From Apricaphanius iberus (taxonomy: Eukaryota; Chordata; Actinopteri; Cyprinodontiformes; Aphaniidae), in NCBI GenBank assembly GCA_028564705.1, contig JAPXFQ010000351.1, positions 1,798,001-1,862,000 of the forward strand: a stretch of 64,000 bases of DNA. The letters are read 5' to 3'. Position 1 is the first letter of the stretch. Every line of letters begins with the position of its first letter. The position numbers and the translations under genes are program-made. Below, one piece after another: positions 11,942 through 21,689 of the stretch. The notes under the pieces were generated by a model. It saw only the letters and a program-made list of their open reading frames with translations. It made no database searches and was not told the DNA's origin.

Positions 11942-12098
11942 TTATGGTGCATTCACGCCGCACATTTGGTCTGCGTCAGGCAATGCATTCCACGGATGAT
12001 GTTTGACGTATGTACTTTTTGGCTTCCATTGCCTGCTTCTGAGGAAAAAACAATGCATGGACGGGGCTTCCTCTGTTGCCGTATGTTCTGAACTATGG

Positions 12099-13391
12099 TC
12101 AGAATCAGAATCAGCTTTAAGAATCAGAATCATAATCAGCTTTAATGGCCAAGTATGACACATACAAGTATGACGCATACAAGAGATTTACAGATACAGT
12201 ACAACCTGTCCAAGACCATTACAAAAAAATCCAACAACAAACAGATCCAGGTCACTGTTGGGCATGCAGCCACCGAGCGGCGCTCCCGTTTATGAAACAT
12301 AGAGAAATACACATCTGGGTAGGGGAGGGTTCCACGGTGAGGGGAAAAAACGCTCAACTGTGTTGTGGGTCCGTACAGCACTCAAAACGCAGGTAATAGA
12401 AAAAACCACACCAACAAACATTTAAGCACATATTCAGACAATAACAATGACACATCAGGAAGGATGGGTAGGTATGAGCTCCAGTCCACAGGTTAACGCG
12501 CTGCCATCGAGGCGCGCTGTTATCCAGCTTCCTGTTGCAGGAGAGAAATTGTGCATACAGCGAGACGGTGTGTGTGAACGTGAGTGTGTGTAACCATGTC
12601 AGTGTGTGCGTCAGTAGATGCATGTGTACGGGGGAGAGGAGACTCTGTTGACATTCTTCTCAGGGACGTTTGATTAAGACCAGGTTGAAGGTCTTCATGG
12701 CAGCCAAAATATAAATTATTTGGATAGCAGGGAGAGATCAAATATTACTTTCTGTCCCTTCAGTCTGTCAGTGGTTTCTTTTTTAGTCTAATTCAGCCAA
12801 ATTGTAGTTCAAATTAAAGTTCCAAATCCAAATTAATTCCCAGATTAATAGTTCCAAATCCAATTAATTTCCAGTTGCCCCAATCCGCACCGACAGTTTC
12901 TCCAAATCCGATGACAAATTGCGGATGAGTCCGGAGCGCCGGCCAGATCGCCTCTTACAGCGTCTGTTCTGCGTCCCAGCTCCCCCAGCATTTGGTTCTG
13001 AGTCCCATCAGTACGAATCAACACATCCAGCTGTTCCTTCAGCTGTCCAATCGCTTCCAGAACAGTGACAAATCTCGACCTTGTTTCAGATCTTTGTTGC
13101 TCCATTTTTCGGTAGTTCCAGTAACTGCCCATTGCAATCAGCAGAAACCTGATCACCATGATTGCGAATAGATATATATCTTCAGCATCCTCTTGGGAGA
13201 GTATTGACAGACACAACGGCTGAAACTTTGTCCAAGCGTCCAGCACGTAGCCCGCCGGATACGTCTCCGCAGGACACCCCGGTTGACCCTTGCCGGTACT
13301 TCGTAGAGTTGAGTAGATTTTATCAATAGCATTCAGAGACCAGCTGACCATTTCCATCTTCGCTTATTCAGTTGTATTAATTCAGACTGAA
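12099..13391 (-). mobile_element. Short retroposon with LINE-like (GATTCT)n tail and its own ORF
   Basis: Comparison with Harbinger copy 2 shows that about 1.29 kb is inserted after GAACTATGG (12,098). Read on the minus strand it begins near 13,391, has a leader of roughly 35 nt, an ATG at 13,357, a 170-codon ORF and about 740 nt of 3' sequence. It ends GGCCATTAAAGCTGATTATG with repeated GATTCT/GATTCTGATTC units. A short microsatellite-like tail next to an ATTAAA signal is a hallmark of LINE-mobilised sequences. No reverse transcriptase or endonuclease is present. Either this is a LINE that lost ORF2 internally or a non-autonomous element moved in trans. A clear target duplication was not found (ATGG/ATGA at the edges is weak). 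Confidence 0.6.
12845..13357 (-). CDS. Retroposon ORF: membrane segment plus coiled coil, unknown function
   Basis: A complete 170-codon ORF has no internal stop. Visible architecture: residues 1-20 amphipathic; 21-60 Pro/Gly/Cys-containing linker (GQPGCPAETYPAGYVLDAW); 61-78 a strongly hydrophobic stretch (IYLFAIMVIRFLLIAMG) likely to span a membrane, with one Arg inside; 82-138 charged heptad-like sequence (VLEAIGQLKEQLDVLIRTDG) likely to form a coiled coil; a Cys/Trp-rich end. The start was chosen because ATG at 13,357 lies close to the element's 5' end in a fair Kozak context (GAAGATGG); a second Met is at codon 3. It fills the 5' half of a retroposon without reverse transcriptase. I do not recognise the family. 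It could be the ORF1 of a LINE, a captured host or viral fragment, or a chance ORF, though length and architecture argue against chance. Confidence 0.55.
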   Translation of the reverse strand: MEMVSWSLNAIDKIYSTLRSTGKGQPGCPAETYPAGYVLDAWTKFQPLCLSILSQEDAEDIYLFAIMVIRFLLIAMGSYWNYRKMEQQRSETRSRFVTVLEAIGQLKEQLDVLIRTDGTQNQMLGELGRRTDAVRGDLAGAPDSSAICHRIWRNCRCGLGQLEINWIWNY

Positions 13392-13429
13392 ATGATTACT
13401 AGAAAGTGACTTGGCTTTATTAGCTAGAT

Positions 13430-13640
13430 AAAGCTAGAAAACGTTGACATCGGGTGCATCAGCGCCCATTATTCAGATGCATTCTTAGTTTGGGGAGTTT
13501 AACATTTGCTCCAGGAGCTGCTAATGGTTGAGGTTCGCTTTCAGTGCTACTTCCGTCTGTCCCGCACCTAATTTATGACCTTCTGGGCCACATCGGAGCT
13601 TAAATCTCCTACCAGGACACCAACTACAGGTTTTCTGTTC
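13430..13640 (+). pseudogene. Harbinger transposase N-terminal exon relic (copy 1)
   Basis: Shifted plus-strand frames give VEVRFQCYFRLSRT and ISYQDTNYRFSV, matching the start of HARBI1-like nucleases (RFQRYFRLSRAQF...QDTNYRRSI pattern). The same exon in copy 2 reads more cleanly. Stops and frameshifts are present and the DDE catalytic domain is missing. The downstream TTCGGTAAGTG (about 13,669) could be the old exon-end splice donor. Confidence 0.65.
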
Positions 13641-15109
13641 CCCTTTAGGAGCGCCTGTCCACCTGACTTCGGTAAGTGTTGTTTCTGATTTTTTAAATCT
13701 GCGTTTGTTGAAAATGTTTTCACTGGACCCGCGCTTCATTCAAGATACGTGTATAGTGACATAGCTACAGTGAAACGCTCTCATTGGTTGCTGCACTGCG
13801 TTAACTGCGTTGGGTCCGTCAAAAGTTAAACTAGCAGAACTTCTGCGTTGCTGTGTTACTGTGTTGCCGTATGTAACGCAAGTGAAGTTGAGCCAACGTA
13901 CACAAAGCACCTCAGAGACTTTGACGGACCTCTGACATACTCTACCGCAGACTTTACATGTAATCTTGCCGCAACTGACGCTGAAGCATGGGCTTGGTCT
14001 GAATGCAGCATTAGAAGTTGAAAAGTGAGTTTAGTCTTGCATGAGTTGGTTTAACTGATTTCACTGGCAAATTGTTAAACCACTGTTTGCTCAATGTTCA
14101 TTAGCGTCGACCCACACACTAGTCTTAAGCTGTGTATGGCTGTTTGTGTTGCTTTTTTTGCAAAAGCAGTATTATATCTCCTATCTTTTAAATTTTCTTT
14201 CATTTTGTTGAGGCAATCTAAGCCATGCCATATGGTTTCATATTCTGCTAAGAGGTAATACCATTAGCACACACACATTTAAATCCCATATTTAACAGAC
14301 TTCCAAGATTTCTTTCTTCCACCTGAGGAATATTGCTAAAATTAGAAACATCCTGTCCAGGAGTGATGCAGAGAAACTAGTTCACCCATTTGTTACTTCA
14401 AGGCTGGACAACTGTAATTCCTTATTATCAGGAAGTCAACAAAATACAATTAAAAGCCTTCAGTTGATCAAAAGGGCTGCAGCAAGAGTTTTGATGAATG
14501 TGATAAAGAGAGATCACATTTCTCCTGTTTTAGCTTCTCTCCCTTGGCTCCCCGTTAAATCCAGAATAGAGTTTAAGATTGTTCTCCTTACGTATAAAGC
14601 CCTTAATAATTAGCTCCATTATACATCAGAGATCTGATTGTTCCATATGTTCCTAACATAGCACTTTGCTCTCAGACTGCAGGTTTACTGATAGCTCCTA
14701 GGATTTCTAAAAGTAGAATGGGAGGCAGATCTTTTAGTTATCAGGCTCCTCTAATGTGGAATCAGATCCAAGTTTTAGTCCGTGAGGCAGACACTCTATT
14801 TTTAAGACTAGGTTAAAAACCTTTGTTTTTGATAAAACTTAGAAAGTTAGAATGGCTTAGGTTATCCTGAGCTATTTTTGTAGTTATGCTGCTATAGGCT
14901 TAGACTGTTGGAGGACAGACTGACCACTTTTCTTCACTCTTCTACTTTTCTATTATACTCTCGAGATATATATTTTTCTGCTTTTATTGAGATTGTTGAC
15001 CTTGTTTTCTCTCATTGTTCTCCCCATAGAAGCTCCACCTGGTCTGGTATCCTGCTCAACTATAATGCCTCCTGCTGGATGGGGAACATCGGCCCAGATG
15101 ATGCTCTAA

Positions 15110-16386
15110 TGCTTTGTTCACACTGCAAAGTTTGTCTGTCTCAAGCAACAAGCAATGCATCCAATGCATGTAGTTTGACGCATGTACGTTGAGGTTTGCA
15201 ACGCTTGCTTCTGAGCAAAAAAGAACGTGTAGGCGGGGCTTCCTCTGTTGCCGGACGTTCTGAACTATGGCGGATCGTATCAAGAGAGTGGCTTGGCTTT
15301 GTTTGCCAGATAAAGCTAGACAATGTTGACATCGGGTGCATCAGCACCCATTATTCAGATGCATTCTGAGTTTGGGGAGTTTAACATTTGCTCCAGGAGC
15401 TGCTTATGGATGAGGTTTGCTTTCAGCGCTACTTCTGTCTGTCCCGCGCCCAATTTTACGACCTCCTAGACAGCATCGGAGCTCAAATCTCCTACCAGGA
15501 CACCAACAACAAATGCTCTATTCCTCCTTTGGGGCGCCTGTAAGTGTTATTTCTGATTTTTGAAATCTGCGCTTGATGAAAATGTTTTCACTGGTCCCGC
15601 ACTTCATTCAAGATACGTGTAGTGTAGTATAGACTTCTGCTGGCTGGTCTGTTCACCTGGGGGGGGCTGTCCGGCATTGGCTGGGCCCCTGATCTTGGCG
15701 CCCTGCGTGGGGCGGGATCTGGACCCAGGATCTGGAAGATCTGGATGTCCAGGTGCCGGCTGGGCGCGGCCTGGGGAGGGCGTACATCCGCTGTGGCTCT
15801 TGCTGTGGCTCCCTGGCGTGTGGGTGTGTGGGGGCGGGCCGGGTTGTTGGCGATGGATATTGGTCCGGTGTGGCGGCGGCGTGTGTTGTCCGTCGGTTGG
15901 CTGCGGATCCCCCTTGCCTGCGGCGGCGGGGGGTCCCTTGTCGGCTGGTCCCTGGTTGGGGCCCCGCTGGGGGGCGGGGTGCCCCTGGTCCCCGTGGCCT
16001 CCAGGTCCTGATCCGGGCCCGCCCTGGCGTACAGTTGTTTTTGTTTTTTATTACTGTTTCTCTGCCGTCCGGCAGAGGTGGAGGACTGGGATGTTTTCTT
16101 GTGTTCTTTGTTTGCCTCCCTGTCTTGTGTCGTCGGTTCGCGTCTCTGTTGGCCCGGTTTCTTTTCTTCACCTTCTTCCTTTCTCCCTTCTTGTCTCGGT
16201 TTAGTGTCCATGTCGTCAGGAAATTGAACCCACAGTAATCACTAATAAAGATTTTTCATACATATACATCAAGTGGCGTACTACAGCGAAGCTGTAATAC
16301 TCTGCTTGGGAAAGTAAAATTGTTGGGGTTGTACTTGGTACTCAGACACCAATTCTGAGTAGCATACTGCTAGACAGGACACGTTG

Positions 16387-16418
<32 letters not shown>

Positions 16419-16551
16419 TACGTGTAGTGACTTCACTACAGTGAGACGCTCTGATTGGTTGACGCACTGCGTTAAGTATGTCAAAAGTTCAGCAAGTTCA
16501 AAACATGAACGGCAGTGTGCCTTGAAGACCAGGGTTGGGACATACTGCTCT
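15110..16551 (+). mobile_element. PIF/Harbinger element, copy 2, with transposase exon relic
   Basis: It matches copy 1 on both sides (for example GGCGGGGCTTCCTCTGTTGC, TTCAGATGCATTC and CTCCAGGAGCTGC). TAA flanks it at 15,107-15,109 and 16,552-16,554. At 15,405-15,545 the frame reads MDEVCFQRYFCLSRAQFYDL and ISYQDTNNKCSIPPLGRL, the N-terminal signature of a HARBI1-type transposase. The right end does not show the expected inverted terminus; its last 30 bp (GACCAGGGTTGGGACATACTG) look like a hAT MITE end, so this side is chimeric. A G-rich retroposon (15,625-16,414) splits it. No catalytic domain remains. Confidence 0.75.
15625..16414 (+). mobile_element. G-rich retroposon, poly(A)-tailed, with 15-bp target duplication (copy 1)
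   Basis: The insertion is flanked by the perfect 15-bp repeat AAGATACGTGTAGTG (15,610-15,624 and 16,415-16,429) and ends in a run of 30 A (16,387-16,416), which indicates L1-type target-primed integration. The body is extremely G-rich on the plus strand (15,650-16,010), followed by a C/T-rich segment, AATAAAG near 16,243 and a conserved 3' segment with CACCAATTCTGAGTAGCA. The last 280 bp match 59,590-59,866. From recollection this G-rich tail accompanies L1-type LINEs in many fish, so it is most likely a 5'-truncated LINE 3' UTR. Long ORFs here reflect base bias, not genes. Confidence 0.85.
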
Positions 16552-16991
16552 AAGTGACCAACCATCCTCCATGCTATCTCTTCTTTGTCTTCTCAGACCC
16601 CAGACGGCCGTGGCATATGACCTGCTTGTACTGAGCCAGGTTATGGCGGAGGTTTGTTCCGGTTAGAGGGGAGTTTTTCCTCTCCGCTGTCACTATATGC
16701 TTACTCATTATGAGGGATTGCTGAGGAATAGTTGTGGTTGGAATCTGCATGATCTGGGAATAACCTCACGCCGAACAATCAACGCAATCTGCTGGGATTC
16801 CTTACATAGAAAATGTAACTGATTGGATTGTTTTATAATTGTATTGAAATCACTTTTTTGTAAAGTACCTTGAGATGACATTTGTTGTGAATATGCGCTA
16901 TAAAAATAAAAGTTAATTGAATTAGCTTTTTGTCTTAACTTCGTACCCCCTGCAGACTTATAAGCATCAGACTCTCTTCCCCGCTCACAAT

Positions 16992-17033
16992 CACACATGC
17001 ACACACACACACACCCACGCGCACACACACACG

Positions 17034-17072
<39 letters not shown>
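16992..17072. repeat. (CA)n microsatellite
   Basis: About 80 bp of CA repeats with a few CG and CC interruptions. The 141-codon minus-strand ORF that covers it is a repeat artefact (poly Cys-Val). Confidence 0.95.
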
Positions 17073-17074
<2 letters not shown>

Positions 17075-17235
17075 TTGATGCTGATGACTGCTTTCTCTAA
17101 ATCTGTCAGGGTCAGTTGCTGTTTTGTTTGCATACATTATCCAGTTTCTAACATTAGTTTCTAGAAAGCATGCTTTAGAACAGATGGGCTGTTGACACAG
17201 TCAGTTGGCTGTAAGGTTAATCAATACTGTTAATA

Positions 17236-18490
17236 GGCAAGGCAAGGCAAGGCAATTTTATTTGTATAGCACACTTTCAACACCGGTCAGTTCAAGGTGC
17301 TTTACACGATTTACGACAAAGAGACAACAATGAAGTATTTAAAAGCATGGAGTAGAAACATTAAGAAAATAATAAAAAGCAAAATCATATCAGTTACTCA
17401 TAGCCAACTCTAGAAAGATACATTTCTATTTTAGATTTAAAAGAGTTGTGTCTCTGCAGATTTGGCTTCATCTGGGAGTTTGTTCCAGATATGGGGGCCA
17501 TAGAAGCTGAAAGCAGCTTCTCCATATCTGGTTCCGGTTCTAGGGATCCTCAGTAGACTAGAGCTGGAGGACCTGAGTGGTCTGGATGGTTTGTAACGTG
17601 ACAACAGATCTTAAAGGTACGCTAATGTACTTTGGTGCTTCTTCATTCAATGATTTATAGACTAAAAAAAGGCACTCTTAAGTCTATTCTATGAGCTACA
17701 GGGAGCCAGTGTAAGGACTCCAGAACTGGGGTGATGTGTTCTAATTTCCTGGTTCTAGTGAGAATACGATGTGCAGTGTTCTGGATCAGCTGCAGCAGTT
17801 GGATTGACTTTTTATGCAGACCTGTGAGGATACTGTTACAGTAATCAAGGCGACAGGAGATAAATGCATGGAGATAAATGGCCTGGTTGGTAGTTTCTTG
17901 TTGGACCAACTGAAGCTGTGTAATGATATTTAATACTTTTTTTGGGGGGTCAGAAGATAAGTACTTCAGTTTTGTTTTTGTTCAGTAGAAGGAAATTATG
18001 TGACATCGAGCTGTTAATTTGCTCAATGCATTTATTAAGGATTTCGATGGGTTCACGTCACCTGGTGACATTGAGATATAAAGCTGAGTGTCTTCAGCAT
18101 TGTTGTAGTTAATATTATTTGTTGTTATTATCTGGCTTAGTGGGAGCATGTAAATGCTAAATAGAAGGGAGCCCAAGATGGAGCCCTAGGATGGAGCCCT
18201 AGGGGACCCCGCATGTGATTTTTATTTTTTGTTATGCTAATTTGCTAATTGACACAGAGTAATTTCCTTTTCTTGAGGTAGGATTTGAACTACTCGAGTA
18301 CCAGACATCTGACTCAGTTCACTAGACGTGCCAGAAATATATCATGATTTACACTGTCAAACGCTGCATTGAGGTCTAATAGTACCGGTGCTGTGGTTTC
18401 ACCACAGTCAGCATTTATACGGATGTCATTGAAGACTTTGACGAGGGCTGTCTCGGTGCTGTGGTGCTTATGAAAACCAGATAATAAAAA
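17236..18490 (-). pseudogene. L2-clade LINE, reverse transcriptase and 3' end
   Basis: On the minus strand from 18,480: GFHKHHSTETALVKVFNDI, LLDLNAAFDSVNHDIFLARL (RT motif A, Asp retained), GSLLFSIYMLPLSQII (motif B region), [14 protein letters not shown] (motif C, degenerate YADD), ISCRLDYCNSILTGLHKKS and EHITPVLESLHWLPVAHRID. The element ends at 17,236-17,300 with AGCACCTTGAACTGACCGG, then (TTGCC)n, a (GGCAA)n run on the plus strand. Frameshifts separate these blocks and the 5' endonuclease is missing. It is an L2 subfamily distinct from the (TTGAA)n-tailed copies. It is dead but unusually easy to read. Confidence 0.88.
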
Positions 18491-18603
18491 CAAAATGAAG
18501 CTCTAGACCTTTAGTGAGTAGCAATTAATACACGTGTGTGAAGTAAATGACAAACACAGCCTTTCCAAAATAAAAGAATTTATTTACAAAATAAGAATAA
18601 TAA

Positions 18604-19130
18604 TTTTTGTTTCGTGTTGTAATTGTCTGATTTCCAAATTTGTGGTGTGTGGTGCAGTTGCTCTTGGGAGAGCTGGCACTGAGTTGTTAAGACCATTCCT
18701 TTGTATAGCCATGGTGCTATCTGAGGCTAGTTGGACTATATTGCCTTTTTCTTTGTCTTCCCTAGATTGATCATGCAAAATATTATGGTATTGATATTGT
18801 TTGCTTTGAGACTCCTCGTCATCACCATATCCCCCTTTTCCCGTACTGTTTTGATTTTTGTCTTATGCATATTATCATCCTTGACTGAAGAGGTGCCTGC
18901 TTTAGAATGTATTCCTGGATGCTTTTGATTTAAGGGTTTAGCAATCTGTAATAAATTCCCTAAACTTGATATGAAGTCTCTGTGTTTCCTTCTCTGTGCA
19001 TAGCAATTAAATCCTCTAGCAAAGGTCTTATAACTTATAGCTAAAGGCTGAGAGTCTGGTATAATAAATAGTGCTTCATATATAGATTAAAAAGCTGGTG
19101 CCCCATTTTCACTCTGTTATCACTGATAAC
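18604..19130 (+). repeat. Unnamed dispersed repeat family, copy 1
   Basis: This stretch aligns with two pieces at 31,780-31,845 and 32,886-33,385. Shared segments include ATTGTCTGATTTCCA, TTCCTTTGTATAGCCA, TTTGTCTTCCCT, GAGACTCCTC, CCTAAACT, GGTATAATAAATAGTGCTT and AGATTAA. No coding motif is seen. The family was not recognised; it may be an LTR or DNA-element flank. Confidence 0.7.
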
Positions 19131-19965
19131 AAAATACAAGAATTTATTAACAAAAGAAGAAAACAAACATTTTATTCAACCAAGCTAGTAAAACACACTG
19201 CTAATTAGAAGAAATAAACACCTACCAAAAAAATGAGAACACCTTAGCTCTTAAAGTCACAGATCTGTAGGAATCTTAAATCTTAAAGACCATGGCTTAT
19301 ATTACAATGCTGGAAGTGGAGCTAAAATAGTTTACTAATTGTGATTAGTTTAAAATAATTAGCACCATTGATTTATGTCTAAACTAGGGGTGTCATGAAG
19401 CTATGAAAAGTGTTACTTAATATTTTTGCTTGTCTATCTTGTTGACAAAATGGACATTGAAGTCACCCACAATTATTATTTAGTCTTACTTGTTTAAGAA
19501 TGATATAAGGTTATTGTCTAACTGGTTATCTAGGGAATATTAAAATAATAATTAATGAATTTTTCATTTAATTGTTCCTTAAAATTATTAAATGGGGCAC
19601 CAGCCAGGGTTTAGCCCGGCAAAAATGTTTTCAGAGTTAACTCTATCAACAGCAGTCTGTAGATACCAGATACAATTTTTCTGAAGGGTGATGTCCTTGG
19701 CAATGAATAAAATGCACTCAAGTAAAAAGAAGCAAAGACATTTGATTCAGTTCAAACAAAAAATGGTCACCACAAAACAAACTGACTTCACTCTCGGCTG
19801 ATTAGGGGTGTTTCTCATTGCCAAGGAAACAAAGAACTACGAATTGGATTGACTAAAGATTTAACAAAGGGTTAACACAGGCTATGTTTGGCAATGACTC
19901 ATCTCTCGGAAACTCTCCAGTTCGTGGCTTAACACAGAAATCAAAGCAAAATCACACACAAGTAT
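19131..19965. other. A+T-rich spacer
   Basis: No supported gene. The phrase near 19,440-19,520 resembles non-coding wording seen within fish LINE copies, but not enough for a call. Confidence 0.35.
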
Positions 19966-20971
19966 ATTCAATTCAATTCAAATCTTTATTTCAGACACAG
20001 CGGCGGTCCATAGAAACAACAAATTACAAAAGACATACACATGTACACCAAAACAGACAGATATTCCAATATCACATATTTACATATAAGCTAAAACGCC
20101 AATGCCTCCAAAGCCTTGAAGTGAACCGAAGTGTACTCAGGGCAGGGTTTGCCAGTGCAGAAATGATGCCATTTTCAGATTTAGATATTCTACACATAAA
20201 GCTGAACATAAGGTTCCTGAGAACAGCAGGACATGTAGAAATACCAGCACTCACAAACATTTGGCTAGCACTGCTCCCTCTCGGCACATTGAGCAGCATC
20301 CTCAGGCCATCATTATATGCCACCTTAAGTCTCTGCATGGAGCTCCTTTTGTAGTGCCGCCACAAGTGGGCAGTATACATTGGGGTGCAAAACGTTTTAA
20401 AAAGAGTTATCTTAACAGGCACAGAGCACATACTAAATTTTCTTTTCATCATATTAGCCTGTGCATACATCATACGGCATTGTCTTTGTATATCCCTATC
20501 ATCAGACAGTTCGTCGCTCAAATAATGTCCGAGGTATTTAACTTCCTCACACGTTTTAAGGACAGTACCAGAGAGAGAGAAGACAGGAAATGATAACTGT
20601 TTGTCTTCCTTGCTTCTGACGATCATTATGTTACTCTTTTTACCGTTAAATTTAATGTCAAAGTCAGAGCCATATTGGGAACATATTCTGAGTAACTGCT
20701 GGAGGCCAGCACTGGATGGACACAGGACAACCAGATCATCTGCGTACATCAGGTGCTTCACAACAGCATCTCCAACCATACAGCCTGTTCTGCAACTGTT
20801 CAGTTGGTTGGATAACTCATCCATATAAATATTAAAAAGAAATGGAGATAAAATACCCCCCTGCCTAACTCCATTGCATACGTTGAAGGGAGCAGATGTA
20901 AAATCACCCCATTTCATATACACTGCTTGCTTAGTAATAAAAGAAAAACACAGCAACTTCAAACACAACAC
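19966..20971 (-). CDS. 5'-truncated LINE with open reverse-transcriptase ORF
   Basis: A 299-codon ORF (20,971-20,072) reads through the second half of a non-LTR reverse transcriptase without a stop: VCNGVRQGGILSPFLFNIYM (motif B), HLMYADDLVVLCPSSAGLQQ (motif C, YADD intact), then FNGKKSNIMIVRSKED, CEEVKYLGHYLSDELSDD and a thumb/C-terminal region. The stop is followed by an AATAAAG signal and an ATTGAATTGAATA tail at 19,966. The endonuclease and palm motif A are missing, so it is 5'-truncated; the first few codons are probably flanking sequence. The GVRQGG form is outside L2 and L1; it could belong to an I/Jockey or RTE-like clade, not settled here. The absence of stops suggests a recent insertion. 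It cannot be autonomous. Confidence 0.85.
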
Positions 20972-21689
20972 TGATTAATGTAATATTTACAGAAGCAAGC
21001 ATGCATGAGGGAAATATATTCTAGATTTTTGCTCCACCCAGACCTTCAAATAATAAGGAACCGTCTTTCTTTAAGAAGTCCAAGAGGGATTGCAGGAAGG
21101 TAAATCTTTTTGCACAATGGAAAAATGCAGCAAAAGAAAAATGGGAAAATTAAGTCCATTCATTGGATGGGGAAAGGAGGAGGAGAAAAAAAGATGAAAC
21201 TCTGATAGTCAATCAGAGCTCAGAGGAGGTTTGCTGGCGGTAACAGGGGTTTTGAGATACTGAAGTCCGGCGCTCTAATCAAAAAAAAGGGGGGCCCGGT
21301 CTCTCCTTGCTCACCATGGAAGCTATCGCACTGGAAGGTACACGTAGAGAGAGACGAACGGCTTGTTTCTCTCCTTAAAGCCGAACTTGAGTTGAACCAG
21401 AGAGAGAGAGCTCTCTCAAGTCACGGAATTCAAATACCGCGGCAGAAGTCTGTGGTTCCAAGCGTCCAGTCAGATTAACGGAAGACTGCGGTGGGGTTGA
21501 TAGATTGATGTTTCAACCAACCAACTTGGAGAGACTTATCAGAGATCAACCCTCCAGGGAGAGAGAGCAACTTTTTTTCACTTGACCGAGGGCTTCGTTG
21601 CTGCACAGTTTGTCGTCCGGAAAACTGAGTTCTGCTCTTGATGATGGCAGGAAGCCAGCGCAATAGGAACGCTGGATTATTGTGGAACC
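20972..21689. other. Unassigned spacer
   Basis: No recognised family. It contains a GAGAGA-rich patch near 21,400 and a run of G/C around 21,290. The small minus-strand ORF at 21,475-21,663 shows no motif. Confidence 0.35.

Larger units (their letters stand above)
11945..14010 (+). mobile_element. PIF/Harbinger element, copy 1 (interrupted)
   Basis: Termini TGGTGCATTCA at the left and TGAATGCAGCA at the right form an imperfect inverted repeat, and TTA stands on both sides (11,942-11,944 and 14,011-14,013), the three-base duplication expected of PIF/Harbinger. The interior after 13,392 includes a decayed first part of a Harbinger transposase. Positions 12,099-13,391 are a later insertion, so the element itself is about 0.77 kb. 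Copy 2 at 15.1-16.5 kb shares both halves. It is non-autonomous and dead. Confidence 0.85.
14300..16925 (+). pseudogene. L2-clade LINE 3' end, interrupted by Harbinger copy 2
   Basis: From 14,310 the translation is almost readable: NIAKIRNILSRSDAEKLVHP, FVTSRLDNCNSLLSGS, LQLIKRAAARVL, RDHISPVLASLPWLPVKSRI, with a stop or two, then the IRDLIVPYVPN and FSYQAPLMWN blocks. This is the post-RT C-terminus of L2 ORF2. After 15,106 the LINE is broken by inserted DNA and resumes at about 16,552 with its 3' UTR (CCAGACGG, GGTTATGGCGGAGG, AGTACCTTGAGATGA), ending at the AGTTAATTGAATTAG tail near 16,925. It is the same family as the copies at 1.4, 24.8 and 47.7 kb and the oldest layer of this nest. Confidence 0.85.

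Noticed and set aside
15588..16238. Several long overlapping ORFs on both strands (up to 207 codons)
   Set aside because: They lie in a G-rich retroposon body; lack of stops on both strands follows from the extreme base bias and no domain is visible.
16708..17133. 141-codon minus-strand ORF
   Set aside because: Most of its core is Cys-Val repeats from a CA microsatellite.
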